Source: Larix kaempferi
Lineage: Eukaryota; Streptophyta; Pinopsida; Pinales; Pinaceae
Length of the DNA stretch: 64,000 bases
Direction: 5' to 3'
NCBI GenBank assembly: GCA_027924585.1
Contig: BSBM01001026.1
Coordinates: 548,501-612,500 of the forward strand
The translations under genes were made by a program, and so were the position numbers. A model generated the notes under the pieces. That model did not search any database, was not told where the DNA came from, and worked only from the letters and a program-made list of their open reading frames with translations. Of the stretch, positions 23,497 through 34,296 are shown in pieces; the first letter of the stretch is position 1; each line of letters begins with the position of its first letter.

Positions 23497-24057
23497 GTCA
23501 ACCCCTCACCGGTAAAGGACATTTCCCAAGAGGAGATATTGAGAGGCTTGGTGACGAATATGACGGCGTCCATCATGATTGATGTTGGGTCGAAACTTCT
23601 ATGTGTGAAGGTATAACAAAATATCACCATACCATGGGTCATTAGATGAGATGATGAACAAGTGATTGTCGGGTAACTCATCGGAGATTTGTGGGGATGG
23701 TAAGAGCGATGGGAGATCGGTGATGAGCTGGAAAAGCGCGAGGGATTTAGTGCTCTTAGGGGTTGTGAAAGTGAGGTCATATTCTTAGAGGATAATTACC
23801 CATTTAGCAACGCGACGTTGCAGGAGGTGTCGGTTCAAGAGATAGACCATGGGGTTGGAGTTGTCGACAACTGTGGTATGACTGAGTAAAATGTAATGTC
23901 GCAATTTTTGAAAGGAAAAGACCACAACAAGGGCTAGTCTTTCCTCATATGGGTAACGTAGGGGTGGTCCAAACAAGGTCTGGCTAATGTAATAAATGAC
24001 ATGCTCTTAGCGAGCAGCGTCTTCTTGAAAAAGGAATCCGGACATGGCATGATTGGA
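23497..24057 (-). pseudogene. Native RNase H of element D, 3' part, and RNase H-integrase linker
   Basis: The minus strand continues the D pol after element C: SNHAMSGFLFQED, then YPYEERLALVVVFSFQKLRH, VVDNSNPMVYLLNR and RRVAKWVIIL. These are the core of Gypsy RNase H. Stops at about 24010 and 23784 break the frame. The other half lies at 31657-31870, across the insertion site tgccg. Confidence 0.85.
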
Positions 24058-24062
24058 TGCCG

Positions 24063-24660
24063 TGTTAAGATTCAATATGCTAAGACAGAAAATAGTAGCA
24101 TTACATTCCATTTCACAATAATAGCATATACAGGATCACTGAAGAAACAACAAGCACAGCATAAACACAAGAGACAGAGATTTATCCTGGGAAACCCTCA
24201 TGGGGTAGAAAACCCAGCAAAGCTTCCTCAATATAGATGACCAGCAATATACAAAGATGAAACCCTGAGACATGATCTCCTCCTCCACAATAGCAGACCT
24301 CTCCTCCACAAGTGCGCTATCCTCAAGTGAGTGAGTGTATCAAATGAGGAATACACCTCCTCTATTTATACACTACTTTGACATATCTTTTACACAAGTA
24401 CATGTAGGCTCGTATTTAACCATTAGGTTAAATACCCTATTATAACTGACTGGGCCGACCCCACTAGGGTGGTCTAACAACCCTTTGACCCACATAACAC
24501 ATACAGGGCTGACCCCCACTAGGGAAGTACCCAAGTTACCATATTCCGACGGAGGAATAAACATCTCCGGATATACAATAAGATCTTCACGGAGGAATGA
24601 AACATCTCCAGAATAATAAAGTACATATATAATATTCTTTGAAGTTACAATATCTCAACA
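24063..24660 (-). repeat. 3' LTR of element C (598 bp)
   Basis: Plus strand runs TGTTAAGATTCAATATG to CAATATCTCAACA. It lacks six bases (tctaat region near 24530) present in the other copy. Family identical to LTR H at 5593. Confidence 0.94.
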
Positions 24661-24670
24661 CTCCCCCTTA
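24661..24670 (-). other. Polypurine tract of element C
   Basis: Plus strand ctccccctta, so the minus strand reads taagggggag directly before the 3' LTR. Confidence 0.85.
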
Positions 24671-24879
24671 ACGAGAAGGATATTATAACAGCATCTGCAC
24701 GAGCAAGGAGTAATCAACATCATACATGATACATCTATAAATCATTGGAAGCTTTCTCAACATCCTCAGTAACTCAACCAGTTACTGGAAAATCTTCAAT
24801 ACTGGAACATCAACATCTTCAGTACTGAGTCTTTATCTTCTGCAGCACCCAAACAACTACAGCAACATCAATATCTGAA

Positions 24880-25145
24880 TCCTCATGATCATCAGCATCA
24901 TCATCACACGATCATCAGCATCGTCATCACATGATCATCAGCATCGTCATCACACGATTATCAGCAACGTCATCGCACGATCATCAGCATCATTATCATA
25001 CGATTATCAGCATCGGAATCATCTCGATCTACAACATCTGGATCATCTCGATCTACAGCATCTGGATCATCTCAATCCACAGCATCTGGATCATCACGAT
25101 CTACAGCATCCAGATCATCATGATCTATAGCATCTGGATCATCTG
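24880..25145 (-). repeat. Two short arrays (about 23-24 bp) in the 3' region of C
   Basis: First gatcatcagcatc(g/a)tcatcacac repeats, then catctggatcatctcgatctac repeats. They resemble the short repeats in the 3' regions of A and B in word use but not in exact unit. Confidence 0.8.
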
Positions 25146-25155
25146 TATTAATATC

Positions 25156-25335
25156 CACACCAATACATCTATCATCAAAACATGTATTCTTACTAATACA
25201 TCTATCATCAAAAGCATGTATTCTCACTAATACATCTATCATCAAAAGCATGTATTCTCACTAATACATCTATCATCAAAAGCATGTATTCTCACTAATA
25301 CATCTATTATCAAAAGCATGTATTCTCACTAATAC
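25156..25335 (-). repeat. 34 bp array, about 4-5 copies, 3' region of C
   Basis: The unit contains taatacatctatcatcaaaa and catgtattctcac. Copies follow each other without spacers. Confidence 0.85.
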
Positions 25336-25404
25336 ATAGCAGCATATCCTGCAACACACACAATCATATTACAGGATGCTCAATCCTGCTCTCTTTAGGA
25401 CATA

Positions 25405-26205
25405 GGTCCATGGATGATACAATCCAGATCAAGTTCCAGGATGATCAATCCTTATCACTTTAAGACAAGTCTCATGTCTAGGGACGATGCAATCCCGATC
25501 CAATTCCAGGATGATCAGTCCTTATCAATTGAAGACAAATATCATGTCTAGGGATGATGCAATCCCGATCCAGTTCCAGGATGATCAGTCCTTATCAATT
25601 TAAGACAAATCTCATGTCTAGGGACGATGCAATCCCGATCCAGTTCCAGGATGATCAGTCCTTATCCATTTAAGACAAATATCATGTCTAGGGACGATGC
25701 AATCTCAATCCAGTTCCAGGATGATCAGTCCTTATCCATTTAAGACAAATCTCATGTCTAGGGATGATACAATCCCAATCCAGTTCCAGGATGATCAATC
25801 CTTATCCATTTAAGACAAATCTCATGTCTAGGGACGATGCAATCCCGATCCAGTTCCAGGATGATCAGTCCTTATCAATTTAAGACAAATCTCATGTCTA
25901 GGGACGATGCAATCCCGATCCAGTTCCAGGATGATCAGCCCTTATCAATTTAAGACAAATCTCATGTCTAGGGATGATGCAATCCCGATCTAGTTCCAGG
26001 ATGATCAGTCCTTATCCATTTAAGACAAATCTCATGTCTAGGGATGATGCAATCCCGATCCAGTTCTAGGATGATCAGTCCTTATCCATTTAAGACAAAT
26101 CTCATGTCTAGGGACGATGCAATCCTGATCCAGTTCCAGGATGATCAGTCCTTATCCATTTAAGACAAATCTCATGTCTAGGGATGATGCAATCCCATCA
26201 TGTAC
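25405..26205 (-). repeat. 70 bp array, 11 copies, 3' region of C
   Basis: The word ttccaggatgatca recurs at 25434, 25504, 25574, 25644, 25714, 25784, 25854, 25924, 25994, 26064 (one change) and 26134, exactly 70 apart. Copies differ at a few sites, so the array expanded by local duplication. It contains no gene. Confidence 0.93.
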
Positions 26206-26410
26206 ATTTTGAACCGAGGTCTAGGGACGATGCAGTCCTATCTTCAATTCTCAGAGACATCAGTCTACGGATCAATTCTAGGACCTAAGTCCCGGGAAGA
26301 TACAATCCCCTACCTGTTCATTCAGGAATTCATTTTCGGAGACATCATGTCTACGGTTCTCTTTTAGAACATGTGTTCAAGTATGATACAATCCCTCTTC
26401 TTTCTCAGAG

Positions 26411-26795
26411 ACATATGTCTACGGCTCTCTTGAGGATGATGCAATCCTATCATGTCCACCAAGGAATTCATTCTCGAAGACATACGTCTACGGCTCTCTT
26501 GAGGATGATGCAATCCTATCATGTCCACCAAGGACTTCATTCTCGAAGACATATGTCTACGGCTCTCTTGAGGATGATGCAATCCTATCATGTTCACCAA
26601 GGACTTCATTCTCGAAGACATACGTCTATGGCTCTCTTGAGGATGATGCAATCCTATCATGTCCACCAAGGACTTCATTCTCAAAGACATACGTCTACGG
26701 TTCTCTTGAGGATGATGCAATCCTATCATGTCCACCAAGGACTTCATTCTCGAAGACATACATCTACGGCTCTCTTTAGAACATATGTTCAAGGA
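26411..26795 (-). repeat. 69 bp array, about 5.5 copies, 3' region of C
   Basis: gaggatgatgcaatcc starts at 26432, 26501, 26570, 26639 and 26708. As 69 is a multiple of three, both strands stay open for about 140 codons with a 23-residue repeat. This is not evidence for a protein. The unit shares gatgatgcaatcc with the 70 bp array, so the two probably have one origin. Confidence 0.92.
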
Positions 26796-26949
26796 TGATG
26801 CAATCCCCTTGTCACCTTAGACCCTGTCTAAGGACCAACCTCTCTATCGGCATCACCAATATAGGTATCCATATCATCGACCTCATTGTCGATGCGGGAA
26901 ATCTCATCATAAGTGATCACATCGCTCCCCCTTTCAAGGAGGGTCCTTC

Positions 26950-28270
26950 TGAACTATTTTAAGTTTGTCTCGAAAAACTTTACTTGAGGTAGAGGTTTGG
27001 TTAGTACATCGGATCGGTAGAGGATTGGTTAGTACATTGTCAACTTGTTACAAATTCGAACTTTAATTCTTTTCTGCACCATATCTTGTATATAGAAATG
27101 TCAGATCTCTATGTGCTTTGACTTATCATGGAACATTGGATTCTCTGCCATTTTGGTACAACTCTGTTTGTCACATAGGGTCATAGTTGGGTCCATCTCT
27201 AAGTCAATTCTGAATCCATACCGCTTCACAATTAGTAGAGCAAGCAGCCATATATTCTACTTGTGCTAAGAGCCACACTAGATTGTTTCCTGCTCAACCA
27301 CGAGATCATGGCTGATCCCAGACAATAACATCCTCTCGATGTGCTCTTCCTGTCTAATAAAGTTCCTGCCCAATCAACATCTGTGTAGCCATCTGAAGTC
27401 ATGATCTCCAAGATAACATAGATCAAATTCTGTTGTATCCTTTAGGTACCACATCACATGATTTACAACTTATCAGGTGAACACATCTAGTTTCCACTAG
27501 ATACTGACTCAAGGTGTTCACAACAAAGCATATATCTGACCTAGTATTCGTTAGACACATCAATGACTCAATATTTTGTCTGTACAGAGTTCTATCTACT
27601 AACTCTAATGAGTCATCTGCTAACAACTTCAAGAGTGGTCATACCAACACATCAAGTCCTTTTAATATTTCTCAGCATACTTTCCTTGGTTGAGAAAGAT
27701 TCCTTTTGAGCCTTGCCATACTTCCAGACCTAGGAAGTAATGCATCAATCTGAGATCTTTCATTTTCATTTCTTCAGCCATCTTCTTCTTTCTTTTCATG
27801 ATCTGTTTCTCATCTCTTGTTAGAAAGAGATCATCATCATACAATAATGGTATGATAGGTTCATCACCTACAACCGTAAGGTAAAGGTTAGTAACAACTT
27901 TACTTTTGGTAAAATCCAAGCTTATCAAGAAACTGTCAATTCTCCCTTTGTGACTGAACATCATTCACACTCTGCATTGAATGATCTTCTGCATATCTAT
28001 CTGTGCCATCTCTCGTTAGATGGGTCTACTGATATGAGCCTCAATATCATTCGAACTCTGTGGTGAGTTCCTTCTTACATCCATGTCATCTGTGTATAGA
28101 AAACATATTCAACCTTGTAGCGAAGGTTGAGATCCACATCGCCCATGGTGATCATTAAGCTCATCAATTGATTATCGATCCTGGGAACTCATACAGAACC
28201 TGATTCAGACTTCTTCTTTAATTACACCATTAAGAGAATGGTCTTATCTAGCCACTTGGAGCAAACATCT
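26950..28270 (-). pseudogene. Copia RT-RNase H relic of element C
   Basis: Minus-strand blocks: a degenerate SLNGVIKEEV (28220-28250), SFLISLDFTKSKV, LLYDDDLFLTRDE (the YMDD site has become YDDD), KDLRLMHYFLGLEVWQ, RSDICFVVNTLSQYL, a DVDWAG block, SWLSRKQSSVALS, and further fragments toward 26950. These follow the order of pol in element B. The frame is shifted several times and the catalytic motif is changed, so the copy is dead. Confidence 0.85.
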
Positions 28271-28398
28271 CATCATGATTCTCTTCCTCTTTCTAAGAGA
28301 ATCTTCTAGCCACAAGCCTTCTTTAGTGTGTTTGATTTGTTAATCTTTTATTGAATGTCCATTGCTTGTTCAGTGTTCATCATTCATCATGATCTTTC

Positions 28399-29216
28399 CT
28401 ACAATTCAAAATTAAGTACATGATTAGTAATACTTCATAATGATCAAATCATATTGACATGATAACCTATTATGCATACAGATATCATTTACATAGTTAT
28501 GCAACTATTTTGACCAATACTTTGGCACAACACTTTCCCATATCTTGTATGCATACAGTGGCTATCTAGATGCCTTCTATCTCTACCAGAACATACTATC
28601 GAGAGTGTGCACAGCTCTCAGCATGTCAGCAAAGAGGTTTCATTCTAGACAAGCAACAATGGAATGTTTGTCCAACTTACCAATCATATGCATATTAGTA
28701 GTATATTGTTCAATGCTCTATGAATGTTTACACTCAGCATGAGATATTCTAGGAATACAAATATGCATGCAAGCAATATCATTTACTATTTCAAATAACA
28801 ACTCAAATACTTATCTTTTATGTTTGTCTGGTTGCCTCCCGCTTGATCTTCTATATGTCTTTTGAACTTCTATTCATTCTGTACCACTGTGCATGCTCAA
28901 GAGTGCACTAGTGTTATCCTCATGATCTCGTACACAAACATACATTCATTAGTATATTATACATATTATCAAAACATTATAATTCTAAATAATCTTGAAT
29001 ATGTATAGTCATGATCATAGATAATAAACATTAGTATTCAATATTTCAGGGAAGTCTTCTTTTACTTATGCATATCATTAATCAAGATAAAAGACATAAT
29101 ATTCATAAACCCTTGATTACTAGCTTTATGAATAAGCATAGCCAATCATACCAAGTATATTTTATAACGGATCCTAACACAAGGTAAGATTCTAACTTGA
29201 CATAGGAGAACATACC
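28399..29216 (-). other. Non-coding intron-like segment of element C
   Basis: The minus strand starts aagcag|gtatgtt and ends gaattgtag|gaaagatc. The interior is related to 2473-3564 of element A, for example in gtgcacagctctcagcatgt and catgcatattagtagtat. It takes the place of most of gag plus protease and integrase. Confidence 0.5.
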
Positions 29217-31035
29217 TGCTTAGTTATGTACAACATACCTAAATAATCTCTTCAGTGATTTAGAGATCCTAAGCTAGAACCTGCATGTCTCATAGGTTAA
29301 GCATAATATAACAAAGTCATACATACCTTGTAAGTAGAATAAAGATTATGGATGAGTCTTTGTCTTCATGTTGTCATGGTCATGGAACTTGATTTTTCTT
29401 TTGTGATGTACTTGTATCTTGTTAGCAGACAACATCAACCTCACACAACACCATAATGCATTAGTACAATCATATAGCCCTAATAAATGAATGTCTTCGA
29501 TCATTCACATGCATTCATACTGTTACTAGGGTGATAAGACAATTCTAACATTAATCAAGATTGTACTAATAAGTAATATGAAGACAAACACATCATGAAC
29601 TTAATCAAGAATCAGATTTTCAAGACATGCCTGAACCTCCTTAAGTCATACCTGTCGAGACTTCTTGTAGTCTTCTTATGTAAGGCCTTATCCTCAACTC
29701 CCCCTGAGATTTGATCTGGAGCTTGATTAGGGTTTGCTAGAGAAACCCTAAAAATTCAATCTTTGACTTTCACATTCCGAATGAATGGAAGGATGTGTCT
29801 TGTTGAGCTGATCAAACTAGCATACTTCAATTTTGAAATCTCCAAAATTTGACCCCTCAAAATTTCCTTTGAAACTTCTGGATCTTTTGGATAGGATCCC
29901 GAACTAGGGTTTGATGAATCCCACCCTTTTGCTCAATCAAAAGGTTTTATCTAAGGCTCTAAACTCTTATTTCTCTGAGGAGCTTCCAGCCGTGGTTACA
30001 GACTTCAAAAATTCCAACTTTTGCTGAAGCCCTAATTTTCCATCTTTCCGATCAAAATCCCGAGCTAGGGTTTAATCAATCCCGGTCTTCTATCCAACCA
30101 AAAAAATTGATCTTGGTCTATAAATTACGATTTTCCTGAGTAGCATTCATCCATGGATTCCAATTCCAAAAATTCTAACTTTCTCCGAAACCCTAAATTC
30201 CGGAAGCCATGAATAAAGGTGCTCCAAAAATAATTATGTTTTGACAGAAATATGTACCTAATTGTTTCTCCTATAACTCCGAAATTTTCACTCCACAGGG
30301 TCTGAAAACGTTTTTTGCAGTAGCCTGAACTGTCATCTTTCCATCTTGACAGGTCTGACCTCAATTGGATTTTCTGAGAGAGAGTTATGCCAAATGTCGC
30401 AACGTGACCTGTTTTGGGATAATACAGGATAGCGAACTTGTATGGCATGCCACGTGTCACTGTTTGAACTTCGGCCTCTGAAAACTTTTTTTGAGATAGC
30501 TCGCCCTGTTATCTTTCCATCCTGACAGGTCTGACCTCAATTGGACTCTCTGAGAGAGCGTTATGCCAAGTGTCGCAATGTGACCTGTTTATGGGATAAA
30601 AAAGGAGAGCGAAATTGTACGGCGTGGCACGTGTCATTGGTTCAGCTTCGGCCTCTACAAAAATTTCTTGAGATAGTACAGTCTGTGTAGTACCTGTAAA
30701 TTTTTACAAAATTTCATTTGGAGCTTCCTAGCCCAAGTTATGACCTTTTTTCCTAGGTTACCTGATTTTCACTGAGATCTGGAAGAATCAAAAACCCTAA
30801 CTTGTACTGATCATAACTTACAAAGTACAACGAATCTGAGGGTTCCCTTTGGACACAAGATACCTGGATATGCTATCTATGACCTGTAAAGGTTTTAGAT
30901 CCTGAACCTTCACCAAAATGGATTTATAGCAAAAGTTCCACGATGACTAGTTTTTTCTATATAAAACCCTAACCTTCAAATTGTCGTAAGTAAAGCAAGT
31001 GTCGTAAGTGCCATACCTTGCCTTCCTTCAGTTTA
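29217..31035 (-). other. Leader of element C with a tiny gag relic
   Basis: Mostly non-coding. Near 29640-29710 the minus strand reads EDKALHKK followed by RSLDRYDLRR, matching the shared gag junction of element A. The leader contains imperfect direct repeats: the block gacaggtctgacctcaattgga occurs at 30348 and 30525, with neighbouring ttatgccaa(a/g)tgtcgcaa. Confidence 0.6.
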
Positions 31036-31047
31036 GCTCTGATACCA
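31036..31047 (-). other. Primer-binding site of element C
   Basis: Plus strand gctctgatacca, TGGTATCAGAGC on the minus strand, abutting the 5' LTR. Confidence 0.92.
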
Positions 31048-31651
31048 TGTTAAGATTCAATATGCTAAGACAAAAAATAGCAGCATTACATTCCAATTCA
31101 CAATAATAGCATATACAGGATCACTGAAGAAACAACAAGCACAACATAAACACAAGAGACAGAGATTTATCCTGGGAAACCCTCATGGGGTAGAAAACCC
31201 AGCAAAGCTTCCTCAATATAGATGACCAGCAATATACAAAGATGAAACCCTGAGACATGATCTCCTCCTCCACAATAGCATACCTCTCCTCCATAAGTGC
31301 GCTATCCTCAAGTGAGTGACTGTATCAAATGAGGAATACACCTCCTCTATTTATACACTACTTTGACATATCTTTTACACAAGTACATGTAGGCTCGTAT
31401 TTAACCATTAGGTTAAATACCCTATTATAACTAACTGGGCCGACCCCACTAGGGTGGTCTAAAAACCCTTTGACCCACATAACACATACAGGGCCGACCC
31501 GCACTAGGGAAGTCTAATAACCCAAGTTACCATATTCCGACGGAGGAATAAACATCTCCGGATATACAATAATATCTTCACGGAGGAATGAAACATCTCC
31601 GGAATAATAAAGTACATATATAATATTCTTTGAAGTTACAATATCTCAACA
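31048..31651 (-). repeat. 5' LTR of element C (604 bp)
   Basis: Same ends as 24063-24660. TATA box on the minus strand at 31348-31355. Followed by tgccg, the TSD, and then by the pol of D. Confidence 0.94.
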
Positions 31652-31656
31652 TGCCG

Positions 31657-32866
31657 AGACGTACAGGATGAAGTCTTGAAAGAAATCCGAAGGGGAGATC
31701 AGAGGGGCTTGCGTGAGATATTTCTTAAGGGATTCGAATGCAGCTTGCGCCTGGTCATCCCAAACAAAGGGTATGTGGGTACGAAACAGGCATAAGAAAC
31801 CATGAACGGTGGTGGCATAATCAGGAACGAAGCGACGGAGGAAATTAGATTTCCCTTGCAGACTCTGGAGCTACCGGAGCATGCGAGGAGCGGGAAAGTC
31901 TATGATGGCTTTGAATTTTAGGCGATCAACAACGATTCCTTTATGGGAAACAATGAAACCCAACAACCAGCCTGTTGGAACGCAAAAGACACACTTGTGT
32001 GGGTTCAAGTAGACTTGATATTTGCGACAATGCAGAAAGATTTGCCGAAGGTCGTTAAGGTGGTCTAATCGTTTCTGGGAATGAGCTGTAAGGTCGTCGA
32101 GATAGACTACAAGGATATGAACAAAGTCATGAAAATAGTAGCTCATGGCCCACTGGAAGGTGGCACCAGCATTTTTGAGGCCGAAAGGCATGACGTGATA
32201 GGAAAAGGTGCCCCAGGGGGTGGTAAAGGCAGTCTTGTACTGATCCTCTTTGCAGATCTGAATCTGGTTGTATCCGGAAAAACCGTCCATGAAAGATAGG
32301 ACTTCATGCCTCGCACACGCATCGATGAGTTGGTCAATAAATGGCGTGGGAAAGTTGTCTTTGGGACAGGCTTGGTTTAAATCGTGGAAGTCAGTACATA
32401 CTCTGATGGTGCCTTGCTTCTTGTTAACAGGGACGGGGTTAGAAACCCAAGTGGTATATGCAATAGGATAAATGAATCCTGCTTTGGGAAGTCTCTCAAT
32501 CTCTGCTTTAATGGCGGGGAGCTTTGAGGGATGAATGGGGCGCTATTTCTGGCGAATGGGGAGTACATTTGGCCATGTTTCAATGTGGTGTTCTATAATA
32601 GTGGGGTCGAGACCAGGCATTTCGGTATAGGACCAGGCAAAGACATCACGGAATTCTTGGAAAAGTTTTTTATACTCTCCGATCTCATACTCACTACAGG
32701 AGGCTCCTAATGTAATGATTTCAAGAGCACCAGGTGGATCATAGATATCGATGTGGATGACGGGTGAGATGTTGGCCATGTTACCTTCCTCAAAGGCATC
32801 AGGAGCGGGAATGGGATCCTTAAACCAGTCGACTTTGGTGGGGAGGAAATCTTTGGACTCAACCAC
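31657..32866 (-). pseudogene. Reverse transcriptase of element D and start of RNase H
   Basis: Minus-strand blocks: EMPGLDPTIIEHHIETWPNV, then KAGFIYPIAYTTWVSNPVPV, KKQGTIRVCTDFHDLNQACP, SFMDGFSGYNQIQ, GLKNAGATFQ and the catalytic YLDDL (near 32091-32110). The tail IPFVWDDQAQAAFESLKKYL leads into RNase H, which element C cuts at 31652. Stops at about 32542 and 31870 interrupt an otherwise good frame. All RT core motifs are present. Confidence 0.9.
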
Positions 32867-32896
32867 AAATTGGGTGGCTGTGGTGGAGTAGGACTC

Positions 32897-33963
32897 TTAT
32901 GGGAGGAAGTATGAACGATGGTGCATGTCTTCCAAGGGGTAATCCAGGGCAGTGAGAGCCTCTAGAATCTCCTCATCATTACAGAAAATTTGAGTTGTCA
33001 AATAGGTTGATGAGAGAGTGCTAGTAGAAGAGATCATATAAATGGTATTAATATTGCTAGATGAGGGTGATACTGGGGGGTGGATCTCCTCAATTGTGGG
33101 GGGCACCGTCTCAAGGTCCAAATTATTCATCTCATAGAGAGCTGCTCTATAATCTGGGAGATCAGGACAGTGATGTGAGTAATGGCCGTAAATACTACAT
33201 ATTGCACAAGGGTGGTTTGTACACAGTGATTTATCACGAGGCTTAGGGGTAGGGTCGAGTTCGACAACCGGGATGGTGGGGTCGTCGTCAAGCATTTGCA
33301 TGTGCTCTTGTAATGCAGGTAATTGTGGACATTGATGGGTAGGATGGCCTAACTCATCACATAATGAGCATTTGGGAGGAGCACGAAACACGGGGGGGTT
33401 TTTAACTATTTTGGGCAGGGGTACAGCGGTGTATGGTTGTGGGACTTTGCCCCCAGTGTTCTTGACAATGGGGGTCTGATTGGTGAATGAGGAAGGCGTA
33501 GAGACAATGGGGGGTGGTTGACTAGTAGTGGCAATGGGTTGCACCGGTTTTAGGATGACATTTGGTGTCGGTGGGGGAACGGGAGGCGAAATATACCACA
33601 CGGGTATTCCTAAGGTTAACCCGGGGAGGATGAGAGTAGCCATAACCAGGGCGCTTACTACTCCCAAGGGAGGGAATAGGAAGGGGATTGTGTGGATGAG
33701 TGTAACACCAATATGACTAGGTACCAATGGTGGTTTGGGTAACAAGGGCGGTTGATTGTTGGGTGTTTGTGCATTGTGGGAAAGGGTACATAGGTTATAT
33801 ATTTCAGTCACTGGTGATGGGGGTGCAATGGATTGGAAGGTTGAGGTCATTGGTGTATCTGAGTAAACTCCGAGTCCCACGGAGGAAACCAAAGTTGTCG
33901 AGCCCGCTCCAAATGTAGGCAAGCGTGTGTGTAGTGGCCATAGACCCCGCAAATAGAACAAGG
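32897..33963 (-). pseudogene. Gag C-terminal region of D with three zinc knuckles, no protease
   Basis: The minus-strand frame, open for 354 codons after a shift, contains CSLCDELGHPTHQC and CAICSIYGHYSHHC. A third knuckle, CSICGVYGHYTHAC, lies at 33920-33963 in the adjoining frame. Long proline-rich stretches separate them. The end has EEILEALTALDYPLED and HHRSYFLP, which align with FLESMIGLDHSRES and HLRSYLLP just upstream of RT in element E. In E a protease lies between the knuckle and this block; in D no DSGA, DTGA or DEGA motif is found. Confidence 0.8.
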
Positions 33964-34296
33964 ATGGTTTGTTCGCAAATTAGGATTTTTGGGTTGTTTG
34001 GGCAGCCGATCAGGGTTTTGGTTAGAAGGTGCCGCGTTATTGTTGTTTGGGGGATTGGGAGGTTGACCACCTTGGTCTGGAGGGGGATTGTTCCCACGGT
34101 TAGGGCCTTTGCCGCGATTTTGTTGGCCCTGTTGGCGCTGGTTATTTTGGTTCTACTACGGATTCTATTAAGCATATACTTTCCCTTGGGCAGTAGGTGG
34201 GTTCTGGGGTTGTGCAGGTGCGGGAGTAGGCTGCGGTGGATAATAAGTAGGTGGAGGCGATGCAGGTGCTGAACCTTATGGGGGTTGTTGATATGT

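Larger units (their letters stand above)
24063..31651 (-). mobile_element. Copia retrotransposon C, inserted in the RNase H of D
   Basis: Minus-strand order: 5' LTR 31048-31651, primer site 31036-31047, leader, tiny gag relic (29640-29710), intron-like segment (28399-29216), RT-RNase H relic (28270-26950), 3' region with four tandem arrays (26800-24880), polypurine tract 24661-24670, 3' LTR 24063-24660. TSD tgccg at 24058-24062 and 31652-31656. The LTRs differ by about 13 substitutions and one 6 bp gap. No gag, protease or integrase remains, yet the LTRs are the most similar pair in the window. It was probably moved in trans. Confidence 0.94.

Noticed and set aside
25156-25335. CRISPR-like regular repeats
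   Set aside because: Units follow without unique spacers, unit changes are gradual, and the array lies inside a plant retrotransposon.
26364-26798. Open frames of about 140 codons on both strands with a 23-residue repeat
   Set aside because: They come from a 69 bp tandem array in the 3' region of element C and carry no domain.
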